Under the pieces are notes generated by a model. That model saw nothing but the letters and a program-made list of their open reading frames with translations. It was not told the origin of the DNA and did no database searches. Source: Aestuariibius violaceus (GTDB lineage: Bacteria > Pseudomonadota > Alphaproteobacteria > Rhodobacterales > Rhodobacteraceae). Taken from it: a DNA stretch of 64,000 nt. The translations under genes were made by a program, and so were the position numbers. The stretch spans positions 124,001-188,000 of the forward strand of contig NZ_JBFONT020000004.1 of assembly GCF_040779325.2 (NCBI RefSeq). The letters are read 5' to 3'. Shown here piece after piece: positions 1-8,051 of this stretch (its first letter is position 1; each line of letters begins with the position of its first letter).

Positions 1-2
1 CG

Positions 3-539
3 ATCGTCCGCACCTTCAACGAGGCCTATTATCGCCGCGTCCCCGCCTCCGGCCGGACAGTCGTCAAACCGATCCAGGACTTCTTCTTTCCCCTCGACCG
101 TATCCACGACTGGAACCGCCTCTACGGCAAGCGCGGCTTTCACCAGTTCCAATGCGTCGTCCCCATCGCCGAGGCGCCAGCGCTCCGCGCAATGCTCGAC
201 CTCATCGCCCAAAGCGGCCTCGCCTCGCCCCTTGCCGTCCTCAAGCGCATGGGGCCTGGTCGCGCCGGCTACCTCAGCTTCCCGATGGAGGGCTACACGC
301 TCGCCGTCGATTTTCCGAACAGCACTGAGGCCCGCAAACTGATCACCCGCCTTGAGGAGATGACAACCGAAGCAAGCGGCCGCATCTATTTCGCGAAGGA
401 TGCCCTCGCGACGCCCGAGCGTGTCCAGGCGATGTATCCCGACCTGTCCCGCTGGCAGAAGGAGGTCGCCAAGGCCGACCCCGGCGGCGCGCTGGCCACC
501 GATCTCATCCGCCGCCTGAAGCTGAGGGACCCTGCATGA
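3..539 (+). CDS. DprE1-like FAD-binding oxidase, C-terminal part (5' end outside window)
   Basis: This is the C-terminal ~178 residues of a flavin oxidase; the FAD-binding N-terminal half lies before the window. The visible part closely follows the end of mycobacterial DprE1, the oxidase that converts decaprenylphospho-ribose to its 2-keto form: FFPLD, a WNRLYG..GF.QFQ block, a GYTLAVDFP strand, YFAKDA and a final AMYP...W segment. The YFAKDA lysine corresponds to the FAD-contacting Lys418 of the Mycobacterium tuberculosis enzyme as I recall it. The residue matching Cys387, the benzothiazinone target, is Ala here. It overlaps the DprE2-like gene by 4 bases (ATGA), so the two are probably translationally coupled. 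The substrate lipid and pentose are inferred from the family and neighbours. A generic FAD-linked sugar-lactone oxidase is the alternative. Confidence 0.82.
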   Translation: MVRTFNEAYYRRVPASGRTVVKPIQDFFFPLDRIHDWNRLYGKRGFHQFQCVVPIAEAPALRAMLDLIAQSGLASPLAVLKRMGPGRAGYLSFPMEGYTLAVDFPNSTEARKLITRLEEMTTEASGRIYFAKDALATPERVQAMYPDLSRWQKEVAKADPGGALATDLIRRLKLRDPA

Positions 540-1273
540 GCGATACCTGGATCATCCTCGGCGCGACGTCCTCCATCGCGCGCACCACCGCCCGCCGTCT
601 GGCGGAAAACGGTGCAACCCTCCTCCTCGCCGGGCGCGACATGGTCGACCTCGAAGCGACCGCCGCTGATGCAAAGGCCCGCGGCGCAACGGCGGCAGAG
701 GCCGTCGCCTTCGACGCCCGCGATCCCGCCACCTTCCAGCCGATCCTGGACCGGGCCGCGAAAGAGGACGGCACGCTCAACTGCGCCGTCTTCGTCGGCT
801 CCATGCCCGAACAATCCGAGATCGACGCAAACCCCGCCCTCCTCGACGGTGTCATCACCGACAGCTTCACCGGGCCCGCAGGCTTCCTTCAGCGTCTTGC
901 CCCGATGATGGAGGAACGCTGCAGCGGCACAATCATCGGCCTCAGCTCCGTCGCCGGCGACCGGGGCCGCCTCGGGAATTATGTCTATGGCGGTGCGAAA
1001 TCCGGCTTCACGACCTATCTTAGTGGCCTGCGCAACCGCCTCGCCCGCTCCGGCGTCCACGTCGTGACAGTCAAGCCGGGCCCGGTCGACACCGCGATGA
1101 CCTGGGGCCTAGACGCGCTGCCCTTTATGACGACGCCCGAGAAGGTGACCGACGATATCCTCAAGGCCGCACGCAAGAAGAAGAATGTGGTCTACACGGC
1201 CGGCATCTGGCGCCTGGTCATGCTCGTGATCCGCGCCGTGCCCGAGCCGATCTTCAAGAAGATGAAGATCTGA
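536..1273 (+). CDS. DprE2-like short-chain dehydrogenase/reductase
   Basis: This 245-aa SDR begins with a Rossmann motif of the LGATSSIA type near residues 8-15, which is how DprE2 proteins read rather than the classic TGxxxGIG. The catalytic set is visible as Ser137/138 in GLSSVAGD and Tyr151-x3-Lys155 in YGGAK. In mycobacteria DprE2 reduces the 2-keto intermediate made by DprE1 to decaprenylphospho-arabinose using NADH. The start codon overlaps the stop of the DprE1-like gene, and the pairing of an oxidase of that type with this SDR is the strongest support for the role. It converges on the UbiA-type gene with only 7 bases between stop codons. The assignment to this pathway is inference; the SDR fold is clear. 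Confidence 0.82.
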   Translation: MSDTWIILGATSSIARTTARRLAENGATLLLAGRDMVDLEATAADAKARGATAAEAVAFDARDPATFQPILDRAAKEDGTLNCAVFVGSMPEQSEIDANPALLDGVITDSFTGPAGFLQRLAPMMEERCSGTIIGLSSVAGDRGRLGNYVYGGAKSGFTTYLSGLRNRLARSGVHVVTVKPGPVDTAMTWGLDALPFMTTPEKVTDDILKAARKKKNVVYTAGIWRLVMLVIRAVPEPIFKKMKI

Positions 1274-1280
1274 AGCGGGG

Positions 1281-2717
1281 TCAGAGCCCGAACCACTCCG
1301 CCCAAAGTCCTGCCGCATAGAACATCAGCGACAGGGTGATCAGCAGGATACCTAGCCCCATCCGGTCCCGAAGGGCAAAGACGATGGGGTCGTAGTCCTG
1401 CCGCCCCTCCCAACCCAGCTTGACCATCCGGATCAGCCAGGCCGCGATCGGGATCAGCGCCACCCACAAGAGCCACCGCGTCGGATAAAGCACCTGAGCC
1501 TGCGCGCTGAACGAATAGAGCAGAAAGATCACCAACGCGCCGACCGTCCCGATCCCCGCCATGTTTAGCAGATCACCCCGATCCGTCCGGCCATAGCCAC
1601 GTCCCGGCAGCCGCTCGTCCGAGGTGGCCAGCGCCAGTTCCGTCAGCCGCTTGACGCAGCCAAGCGTCAGGAAAACGGGAAAGATGAAGACCAGCATGAA
1701 GATCGACGCATCAACCCCACTCGCCGCTGCCCCTGCAACAACCCGCAGCGTATAGAGCGTCGCCAGTACTGCGATATCAACCCAGCGCATCCGCTTGAGC
1801 TTCAGCGAATAGCTCAACGACAACAGCATGTAGAGCGCAACAATTCCCAAGAATCCGCCACCCAAAGCCGCCCCAATCCCGAGGGCAATCAATCCAGATA
1901 CCGCGCTCGCGACCATCCCGATCCGGATGGGCACCTTGCCGGATGCGAAAGGGCGATTGCACTTCGTCGGATGCAGGCGATCCGCCTCGAGATCGAGCAG
2001 GTCGTTGACGATGTATATGCTCGACGCAGCAGCCGAAAACGCGACAATCCCGAGAAGCACAAGAAAGAAAGTCGAAAAGGCAAAGTCATGCGCCGCAATC
2101 GCAGGCAGAAACAGCAGGATGTTCTTGACCCACTGATGGGGCCTCAGCGCCTTCCAGAGATCACGGGGGGCCCATCCCCCGTCGAGTTCGGTGACAACGC
2201 GGCCTTCCTCGCGCAGAACCTCGGCCGAGGCCGGATCGCCAACGACAATCGCCTCCTTCCCGGACCGCCAGACGGTCAGATCCGCCGCCTCGTTGCCCGC
2301 GTAGTCGAACTCGCCCTCGCCATAGCGTTCGACCAGCGCTTCGGCCTTCTGCGGCCCTTTCAGGTTTCGTCCGTCGGCTGTTCCAAGCGGTGGCTCCTCA
2401 AACCCATGATGGTCCGATAGCGCTGCGATGAGCCGGCGATCAGAAGCCGAGGCCAGCCCAATCGGCCGCCCCGTCTCGCGCGCGGTCTTTATGATACCAT
2501 CGATCTCCGGCGAGACCGGCATAAGATCAAGGCGCGGTTGGGTGATGTCCACGAGCGCCGCTTTCAACGCAGCCGGATCACGAAAATGACCGAGAGCAGC
2601 GCGCAGTGTCGGCAGTGGTGCGCGCCCCAACCCTAGCCAGAACGTCTCGAACAACAGATCGGTCCGCAGAAAGGTCCCGTCTACATCGAGAATCAGCGGC
2701 CGCCTTGTCTCGCTCAA
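1281..2717 (-). CDS. HAD-like phosphatase domain fused to UbiA-family polyprenyl-phosphate phosphoribosyltransferase-like domain
   Basis: The 478-aa protein has two parts. Residues ~1-180 look like a HAD hydrolase: DVDGT at 11-15, an ASASD motif at 89-93, and lysines around 120-124. The later acidic motif reads GNEAAD near 141-146, with Asn where Asp is usual. Residues ~185-478 are a multi-pass UbiA prenyltransferase-fold domain with NDLLDLEAD at 238-246. In mycobacteria the UbiA member Rv3806c transfers phosphoribose from PRPP to decaprenyl phosphate, and a separate phosphatase then removes the 5'-phosphate. A fused HAD domain could do that second step, which is inference. The start is TTG, one base after the stop of the upstream transglycosylase gene and preceded by GGGCGG. 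A generic prenyltransferase role is the alternative. Confidence 0.75.
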   Translation of the reverse strand: MSETRRPLILDVDGTFLRTDLLFETFWLGLGRAPLPTLRAALGHFRDPAALKAALVDITQPRLDLMPVSPEIDGIIKTARETGRPIGLASASDRRLIAALSDHHGFEEPPLGTADGRNLKGPQKAEALVERYGEGEFDYAGNEAADLTVWRSGKEAIVVGDPASAEVLREEGRVVTELDGGWAPRDLWKALRPHQWVKNILLFLPAIAAHDFAFSTFFLVLLGIVAFSAAASSIYIVNDLLDLEADRLHPTKCNRPFASGKVPIRIGMVASAVSGLIALGIGAALGGGFLGIVALYMLLSLSYSLKLKRMRWVDIAVLATLYTLRVVAGAAASGVDASIFMLVFIFPVFLTLGCVKRLTELALATSDERLPGRGYGRTDRGDLLNMAGIGTVGALVIFLLYSFSAQAQVLYPTRWLLWVALIPIAAWLIRMVKLGWEGRQDYDPIVFALRDRMGLGILLITLSLMFYAAGLWAEWFGL

Positions 2718-2718
2718 A

Positions 2719-3543
2719 CTATCCGCCCGTTACCGCAAAGACGCAGCCGTCATCCAGAAAGTCCGGCGGGGTGACACATAGCCCTCGCGCCACCGACCAC
2801 GCAGCCAGCACCTTTGGCACGTAGTTGCGCGTCTCTTCATAATCAGGAACGCCGCCCGCCCGTTTCACAGCATTCTCGCCCGCGTTATATGCGGCAAGCG
2901 CCAAAATAGGGTCGCCATCGAACTCCGTCATCAGCCAGTCAAGATAAGCGATCCCGCCGCGGATATTCTGATGAGGATCAAAGCTGTCTGTCACGCCAAA
3001 GCGTTCTGCAGTGCCCGGCATCAACTGCATCAGCCCCTGCGCACCCGCATGGCTGACGGCATCGGCCCGACCGGCGCTTTCCGTCGCAATGACAGCGACG
3101 ACGAAAGCAGGCGAAACCTGGGTGCCAAGCGTTTCCGACAAAATGGAGATACCGTAATTTGCGGCAATGTTCTGCATGAACTGGAGCCGTGGTCGACCGA
3201 CACCACGCCCTTCGGCGCTATCGGCCATATGTTCGATCGCGGAAACGGCGCGCGCGAAGGGTTCTTCCTCGAGGCCGGGAGAAACGGCTCTCCAGAACCA
3301 ATCGGCATGGTTCCGTCCCGCTACCGCGGGTTCCGCTGAGGGTTCGTCGGGTTTCGGCTTCGGAGCTGCGACAGCGAGCGTGGGCGGGTCTGCCTGAACC
3401 GTGATGCGGCTTGATCCGGCTTGTGGCAACCCGACGCGCCGAAAGGTGAAGTCACCCGAATGGGGATCGGATTGCGCCGATACGGCGACCGGCACAACGG
3501 CAATTGTTGCCGCAATGCCAAGCGCTAGTAGGAACCTGCTCAT
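2719..3543 (-). CDS. Secreted lytic transglycosylase (SLT domain)
   Basis: This 274-aa protein has a signal peptide (MSRFLLALGIAATIAV.., cleavage near ALA-like VSAQS) and a C-terminal SLT domain. The domain shows ATESAGRADAVS with the likely catalytic Glu155, then GAQGLMQLMPGTA and the NIRGGIAYLDWL and ALAAYNAGENAV blocks. Such enzymes cleave peptidoglycan glycan strands to 1,6-anhydro products in the periplasm. I chose the internal ATG at 3543 because the signal peptide starts there; a longer frame back to 3630 would bury it. It probably shares a transcript with the HAD-UbiA gene, whose TTG start is one base beyond this stop. Its position beside the pilus locus suggests it may open the wall for pilus assembly, but housekeeping turnover is equally possible. 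Confidence 0.9.
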   Translation of the reverse strand: MSRFLLALGIAATIAVVPVAVSAQSDPHSGDFTFRRVGLPQAGSSRITVQADPPTLAVAAPKPKPDEPSAEPAVAGRNHADWFWRAVSPGLEEEPFARAVSAIEHMADSAEGRGVGRPRLQFMQNIAANYGISILSETLGTQVSPAFVVAVIATESAGRADAVSHAGAQGLMQLMPGTAERFGVTDSFDPHQNIRGGIAYLDWLMTEFDGDPILALAAYNAGENAVKRAGGVPDYEETRNYVPKVLAAWSVARGLCVTPPDFLDDGCVFAVTGG

Positions 3544-3913
3544 GCTCCGAACATCCTGCCCGGTTATCGTTGAGGCTTTGTACCGTAGAGTTAACGTTTG
3601 AACAGGACTAGAAGGCCGCAAATAAGGCAAAACCGCCAGATTCGACGCGTTTTTGCAACGTCGGCCTCAGTCCTATCCTGTTACGCCTGAAGGGCGGAGG
3701 TTAATTTTCTCTTTCATTTCATAATGTTAGCGATTGTTTCCAGGAATACCTTGAAAAAGTCAGGTCTCGCTAAATTCACGCCAAAGTCTGGCCCGAATCC
3801 ATTGGCTATATCGGGTCATCCCAGACGGGGTCGGGCTACAGTGAGGTCAGCCTGATGCGAACCGGCACGGGTATTGAAGATAACTGAGCGAACATCCTCT
3901 GGAGGGATATAAT
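3544..3913. other. Divergent intergenic region upstream of the tad locus
   Basis: These 370 bases separate the divergent transglycosylase and first pilin genes and must carry both promoters. The middle (about 3700-3765) is clearly AT-richer than its surroundings. A ribosome-binding site (CTGGAGGG) lies just before the first pilin. I could not pick a convincing -35/-10 pair or operator, and see no small gene. Confidence 0.5.
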
Positions 3914-4105
3914 ATGACCAAGTTTCTCGCCAAGTTCCGCAAGGACGAAGACGGCGCTGTCACGGTTGACTGGGTTGTCCTGACGGCTCTCGTCGTCGGC
4001 CTGGCCATCGGCCTCCTGGCACTGATCGAGACTGCTGTGGACGGTCTGGGTTCTGACATTGCGACCGCTATTGACGGCGTGGACCCGAACACAGCCACTC
4101 CGTAA
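3914..4105 (+). CDS. flp: Flp/Fap-type IVb pilin 1
   Basis: This 63-aa prepilin is the structural subunit of the Tad pilus. It has a short leader with basic residues (MTKFLAKFRKDEDG), a predicted cleavage after Gly14, and one hydrophobic helix (VVLTALVVGLAIGLLALI). After cleavage the mature protein would begin AVTVDW, so position 5 is Asp instead of the Glu usual in type IV pilins; this is common in pilins of this lineage as far as I recall. A GGAGGG ribosome-binding site precedes the ATG. A strong hairpin terminator follows at 4162, so this pilin can be made in excess over the assembly genes. It is about 60 percent identical by eye to the second pilin. Confidence 0.93.
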   Translation: MTKFLAKFRKDEDGAVTVDWVVLTALVVGLAIGLLALIETAVDGLGSDIATAIDGVDPNTATP

Positions 4106-4161
4106 TCAACTATAAGCCTTTTTGATTGCCTTGATTGGCAAATCTTTGGCTTGAACTAACT

Positions 4162-4203
4162 TGGCCGCGATCCAATCTTGATCGCGGCCATTTGTTCTTT
4201 TTC
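4162..4203 (+). terminator. Rho-independent terminator after pilin 1
   Basis: An 11-bp perfect stem (TGGCCGCGATC, 4162-4172, pairing with 4180-4190) with a 7-base loop is followed by TTTGTTCTTTTTC. It lies about 56 bases after the pilin stop. It should end most transcripts after pilin 1 and set a high pilin-to-machinery ratio. Confidence 0.88.
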
Positions 4204-4373
4204 ATTTGAGCCGCAACGTTCTGACGTAAACTGCCGGACATGCGAGCGACGCCAAAGTGAGCAAGATCGACCTGCCGCGATCAAACCTTCCCACAACCTA
4301 GATAATGCCACAATCCACTACCATTTCTCCGAGCAGTGGTGGGGGTTGGCTCGGTCAACTCTGGGAGAAGGTA

Positions 4374-4553
4374 GTGTTGGGAATTCTGAAGAGCTTCCGC
4401 GAAGATGAAAGTGGCGCCGTTACCGCAGACTGGGTTGTCTTGACTGCGCTTGTGGTCGGGCTCTCCATTGGTCTGCTGGCGGTTATCACCGAAGCGTCCA
4501 ACCAGGGAAAGAGAAATATTGCATCTGCAATCAACACTGTCACAATCGATTGA
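4374..4553 (+). CDS. Flp/Fap-type IVb pilin 2
   Basis: This second small prepilin is 59 aa when started at the GTG at 4374. That start is chosen for two reasons. GGGAG lies 6 bases upstream, and the leader (14 residues to the cleavage Gly in DESGAVTADW) then has exactly the same length as in pilin 1. An in-frame ATG at 4305 would add 23 residues with no family precedent. The mature form would start AVTADW, again with Asp at position 5, and has one hydrophobic helix. It could be a minor pilin or an alternative major subunit. The next gene, cpaB, begins 78 bases on with no terminator in between, so this copy may belong to the assembly operon. Confidence 0.87.
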   Translation: MLGILKSFREDESGAVTADWVVLTALVVGLSIGLLAVITEASNQGKRNIASAINTVTID

Positions 4554-4631
4554 GTGGAGTGGATCCGCAGTCACGTTGACTGCACAGAACGCACGATTGC
4601 TCCATTCGCCTAGACATGAAAGGCCAATAGA

Positions 4632-5474
4632 ATGAGAGCGGTTTTTCTCTTGGTGCTTCTCCTCGGGCTTGGCTTGGCCGGTGGGGCAGTTTACCTCGCA
4701 CAAGACTATATGGCGGCGCAGGATGCTGCTCGACAGCAGCTCGAAGCCGAGCGTGCACAGATGGTCAGGACGGTTACGGTGATGGCCGCGGCCAATTCGC
4801 TGGTCTATGGCCAAGAAATTCGCCGCGAAGACCTAAAGGAGATCCAGTATCCTGAGGCATCTCTCCCGGAGGGCATCTTCAAGACGCTGGAAGAGGTATT
4901 TCCGCAAGGCGAAAGTGTTCTTCGATATGCGATCCGCCCGATCGAGCCCAATGAACCGCTGATGTCTATCAAGACTACTGAGCCAGGTGAAATCGCTGGC
5001 ATCTCACAACTCCTTTCTCCGGGAATGAACGCTTTCGCGGTTGCGGTTGATGCCCAGCGAGGCGTCTCAGGTCTCTTGCGTCCAGGTGATCGGGTGAATG
5101 TGTACTGGACCGGTAGCGTTAGAGGACGAGGTACCGATTTCACGCAGTTGATCGAGAGCAACGTTCGTATCATCGCGATCGACCAAACATCGGATCAGAA
5201 CTTCGCGGGCACGCGGGTGGCACGGACTGTGACTGTCGAAGCGACGCCCCAACAGGTCGCCGCACTTACACAGGCCCAGAATACGGGACGGATCTCACTC
5301 TCGCTGGTTAGCCAGGACGAGCAGCAGACGGCACAAGGCATCGAGATCGATACCAACAGCCTACTTGGTATCCGAGAAGAAACTCCGGTCCAGGCGCCAG
5401 AAGCGCGTCGCTGCTATATAAACCAGCGTGGCGGCGGACAGATAACCCAGATCGAAATTCCCTGTAGAGACTAG
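4632..5474 (+). CDS. cpaB: Flp pilus assembly protein CpaB
   Basis: This 280-aa protein has an N-terminal membrane anchor (VFLLVLLLGLGLAGGAVYLA) followed by a periplasmic part. That part includes an SAF-like segment (VTVMAAANSLVYGQEIRREDLKEIQYP.., residues ~50-110) and the RcpC/CpaB domain with SPGMNAFAVAVDAQRGVSGLLRPGDRVNVYW. Two cysteines close to the C-terminus (RRCYI and IPCRD) could form a disulphide. In Tad systems CpaB/RcpC works in the periplasm with the secretin and is needed for pilus formation or pilin modification. Order and spacing in the locus are standard. A terminator hairpin follows at 5499, so cpaC probably has its own promoter as well. Confidence 0.93.
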   Translation: MRAVFLLVLLLGLGLAGGAVYLAQDYMAAQDAARQQLEAERAQMVRTVTVMAAANSLVYGQEIRREDLKEIQYPEASLPEGIFKTLEEVFPQGESVLRYAIRPIEPNEPLMSIKTTEPGEIAGISQLLSPGMNAFAVAVDAQRGVSGLLRPGDRVNVYWTGSVRGRGTDFTQLIESNVRIIAIDQTSDQNFAGTRVARTVTVEATPQQVAALTQAQNTGRISLSLVSQDEQQTAQGIEIDTNSLLGIREETPVQAPEARRCYINQRGGGQITQIEIPCRD

Positions 5475-5498
5475 ACTTTAGTTGTCAGAACAGTGTTG

Positions 5499-5539
5499 AC
5501 CGCCGCTCAGCCTCAGCGCGAGCGGCGGTTTTGCATTTT
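5499..5539 (+). terminator. Hairpin terminator between cpaB and cpaC
   Basis: A 9-bp stem (ACCGCCGCT, 5499-5507, with AGCGGCGGT, 5521-5529) and a 13-base loop is followed by TTTGCATTTTC. This is a reasonable intrinsic terminator inside the locus. The remaining bases to 5674 would then hold a separate cpaC promoter. Confidence 0.72.
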
Positions 5540-5674
5540 CCGACCTGTTGCGATTTATCCACATCAACTTCCCGCCCTAGGTTATTGATTCTTGATTTAA
5601 TTTTCCGCCCCGTGCAGGTTTTGCGCAGGCAGGCGTCAGACCTGCATTTCGGGCGTGATCACAGAGGCAGGTCC

Positions 5675-7108
5675 ATGACTTATGATAGATACCTGAAGGC
5701 AGCCCTCATCGGGCTTACGGTTGCGGCCTCGTCCGTGACCGCCATTCCGGCGCAAGCCGAAACACTGCGTGTGATGCGCGGTACACCGTCCAGCGCGCTC
5801 AGCGTTCCGGTGAACCGCGCAGTGGTCGTCGAAAGCGACGTCCCGTTCACCGAACTTAGCATTGCCAATCCCGGCATTGCTGACATCTCCACCCTGTCGG
5901 ACAGAACGATCTACGTTCTCGGCAAGATTCCTGGTCGTACGACACTGACCCTCTTGGGCGCAGACGGGCGGCTTATCACCAACGTCGATGTCCACGTGAC
6001 GCCGGACATCGCCGAGTTCAAGGAGCGGCTCAGCCAGATCCTTCCCGGCGAAAAAATCGAGGTTCGTACGGCCAATGACGGCATTGTCCTGTCGGGCACT
6101 GTCTCTAGCACTGCGAGACTCGATCGGGCTCTCGACCTCGCCAACCGCTACGCACCTGACCGGGTTTCGAACCTGATGGTCGTCGGTGGTGTCCACCAGG
6201 TCATGCTGAAAGTGCGCTTCGCAGAAATGCAGCGGACGGTGAGCAAAGGCCTTGAGGGCGGCATCGCGATTACTGACGGTGGCAACGTTGACTACGTCGC
6301 CGGCGGCGGCAGCGGCGGGCTTACCGTGACTGGCGCAGATTCCGATGGGATCGGGAGTATCGCGTCGGTACTCACCCTGGGCGAAAATATTGGCGGGATC
6401 GCCGGCGCCTTCGAGATTGGCGACATTGCCGTGGATGTTCTTCTAGAGGCACTAGAGAACAAGGGGCTTGTTCGCACACTTGCAGAGCCGAACCTGACGG
6501 CACTGAGCGGCCAAGAGGCGAACTTCCTCGCGGGAGGCGAATACCCGGTTCCGGTTGCCGACGAAGACGGCATCTCGATCGAGTTCAAACCTTTCGGTGT
6601 CGAGCTGTCTTTCGTTCCCACTGTGGTCGATGGTCATACGATAAATCTTGAAATGAAGACTGCGGTTAGTTCGATCGACCCATCGAACCGGCTCGTCATC
6701 AACGATGAATTCGTGGTTGACGCCTTCCGTCGCCGCGAAACCTCGACCACGGTCGAGCTTCGTGATGGGGAAAGCTTCGCGATCGCGGGTCTTCTTCAGG
6801 ATGACTTCCGGGATGCAGTCGCTCAGGTTCCGTGGCTCGGAGACATCCCGGTTCTCGGTACGTTGTTCCGCAGCACTGAGTACAGCCGCGAACAAACCGA
6901 ACTGGTGATCATCATCACGCCGCATCTTGTGACCCCGACCCGCGGAGAGGCCTTTGCCCTTCCGACCGATCGGGTGCGCATCCCCACCGAGGGCGAACTC
7001 TTCCTCGGCGGTCGTATCGGCATCGCAACAGGCCAGCCGCTTGGCGGCGCAGCAGGAGAGGTAGCGCAGCAGGACTTCAACGGGTCCTACGGCTATGTGA
7101 TGGACTGA
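5675..7108 (+). CDS. cpaC: Tad pilus secretin CpaC/RcpA
   Basis: This 477-aa outer-membrane secretin has a signal peptide ending near IPAQAETLRV. Next come an N-terminal BON/N-domain region (VESDVPFTELSIANPGIADI..LGKIPGRTTLTLLG), a KVRFAEMQRTVSKGLEGG segment and the secretin core (LVRTLAEPNLTALSGQEANFLAGGEYPVPV.., then VPWLGDIPVLGTLFRS near the end). It forms the pore through which the Flp fibre leaves the cell. The ATG at 5675 is preferred over an in-frame start at 5531 because the signal peptide begins there and GAGGCAGG sits just upstream. The stop overlaps an ATG at 7108 of the following frame, but that gene most likely starts at 7141. Confidence 0.93.
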   Translation: MTYDRYLKAALIGLTVAASSVTAIPAQAETLRVMRGTPSSALSVPVNRAVVVESDVPFTELSIANPGIADISTLSDRTIYVLGKIPGRTTLTLLGADGRLITNVDVHVTPDIAEFKERLSQILPGEKIEVRTANDGIVLSGTVSSTARLDRALDLANRYAPDRVSNLMVVGGVHQVMLKVRFAEMQRTVSKGLEGGIAITDGGNVDYVAGGGSGGLTVTGADSDGIGSIASVLTLGENIGGIAGAFEIGDIAVDVLLEALENKGLVRTLAEPNLTALSGQEANFLAGGEYPVPVADEDGISIEFKPFGVELSFVPTVVDGHTINLEMKTAVSSIDPSNRLVINDEFVVDAFRRRETSTTVELRDGESFAIAGLLQDDFRDAVAQVPWLGDIPVLGTLFRSTEYSREQTELVIIITPHLVTPTRGEAFALPTDRVRIPTEGELFLGGRIGIATGQPLGGAAGEVAQQDFNGSYGYVMD

Positions 7109-7140
7109 TGGTACATACAGGAAAGAGCGAGGGCAAAGCC

Positions 7141-7773
7141 ATGAAATACCTCTTTGCATCGGTGGCGCTGCTGGCAGTCTCTGCCTGTAGCGAACAGGCC
7201 GGGTCCCAACTTGACCTCGGAACGTTCGGCAACGCGACCATGAACAACCACCTGGTCATGACCGGGCAACGCGACTACGCCGTCGCCCTCTCGCGGAAGT
7301 TTGCCGCAGAGGTTCCGACAATGGTGAACTTCGCGTTCGACTCGACCGTGCTCGACGCAGAGGCTCAGGCGATCCTCCGGCAGCAGGCGGACTTCATCCG
7401 CCAGTTCCCGGAACTCCGCTTCAAGGTCTTCGGGCACACTGACCTGGTCGGCTCCAACGCCTACAACCAACGGCTCGGTCTTCGCCGCGCCCAGGCTGTG
7501 GTTGCCTTCCTGACCAGCCAAGGCGTCAGCCGCTCCAGGCTTGAAGCGGTCGTCTCCCGCGGGGAAACTCAGCCGCTGGTCGTGACGGAGGGACGCGAAA
7601 TGCGGAACCGCCGTACGGTAACCGAGGTTTCGGGCTTCGTCCGGAACCACCCGGCGGTTCTGAATGGGAAGTATGCCGAGGTGATCTTCCGCGAATACGT
7701 CGAAAGCGCGACGCGTCCGCCGCAGCTGACGACGATCGGTCAAGATATCGGCGAGATCGCTGTTGGCGGATAA
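7141..7773 (+). CDS. OmpA-family lipoprotein of the tad locus
   Basis: This 210-aa lipoprotein has a signal peptide with lipobox VSAC (MKYLFASVALLAVSAC). The OmpA-like peptidoglycan-binding domain shows VNFAFDSTVLDAEAQAIL, FKVFGHTDLVGSNAYNQRLGLRRAQAVVAFL and a terminal REMRNRRTV motif. It should tether the outer membrane to peptidoglycan near the secretin. It sits where many tad loci have cpaD and may serve as the stabilising lipoprotein; no CpaD is visible. The start at 7141 is supported by GAGGG 7 bases upstream and by the lipoprotein signal; the frame could also open at 7108. A hairpin terminator follows at 7805. Confidence 0.9.
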   Translation: MKYLFASVALLAVSACSEQAGSQLDLGTFGNATMNNHLVMTGQRDYAVALSRKFAAEVPTMVNFAFDSTVLDAEAQAILRQQADFIRQFPELRFKVFGHTDLVGSNAYNQRLGLRRAQAVVAFLTSQGVSRSRLEAVVSRGETQPLVVTEGREMRNRRTVTEVSGFVRNHPAVLNGKYAEVIFREYVESATRPPQLTTIGQDIGEIAVGG

Positions 7774-7804
7774 CACCGCGACATAGATTGCATGCAGCTC
7801 ATTT

Positions 7805-7833
7805 GACGGCCCTCCCCAATCGGGAGGGCCGTC
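7805..7833 (+). terminator. Hairpin after the OmpA-like lipoprotein gene
   Basis: A perfect 12-bp stem (GACGGCCCTCCC, 7805-7816, with 7822-7833) has a 5-base loop. No strong T-run follows (AACATTTC), so termination may be partial. The bases from here to 8051 contain no gene and probably hold a cpaE promoter. Confidence 0.65.
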
Positions 7834-8051
7834 AACATTTCGGGCTTCTGACCGCTAATGTCTCCCCACTCCGCACAATTGGATTTTTTTGGCCCAAATC
7901 TCGCCAAGTTTCCGCGCAACTGTTTCCACAACGGGAGAGGCGTGTGCGCGAATCTGCGGCCGCCTCGGCGGGGATGTCGCTGATCGGATAGGTGTTCGCA
8001 CCGCGCGGTTGGCCGGATCTCCGTTCTGGCCTGCGAAAGGGATACCTGCCG

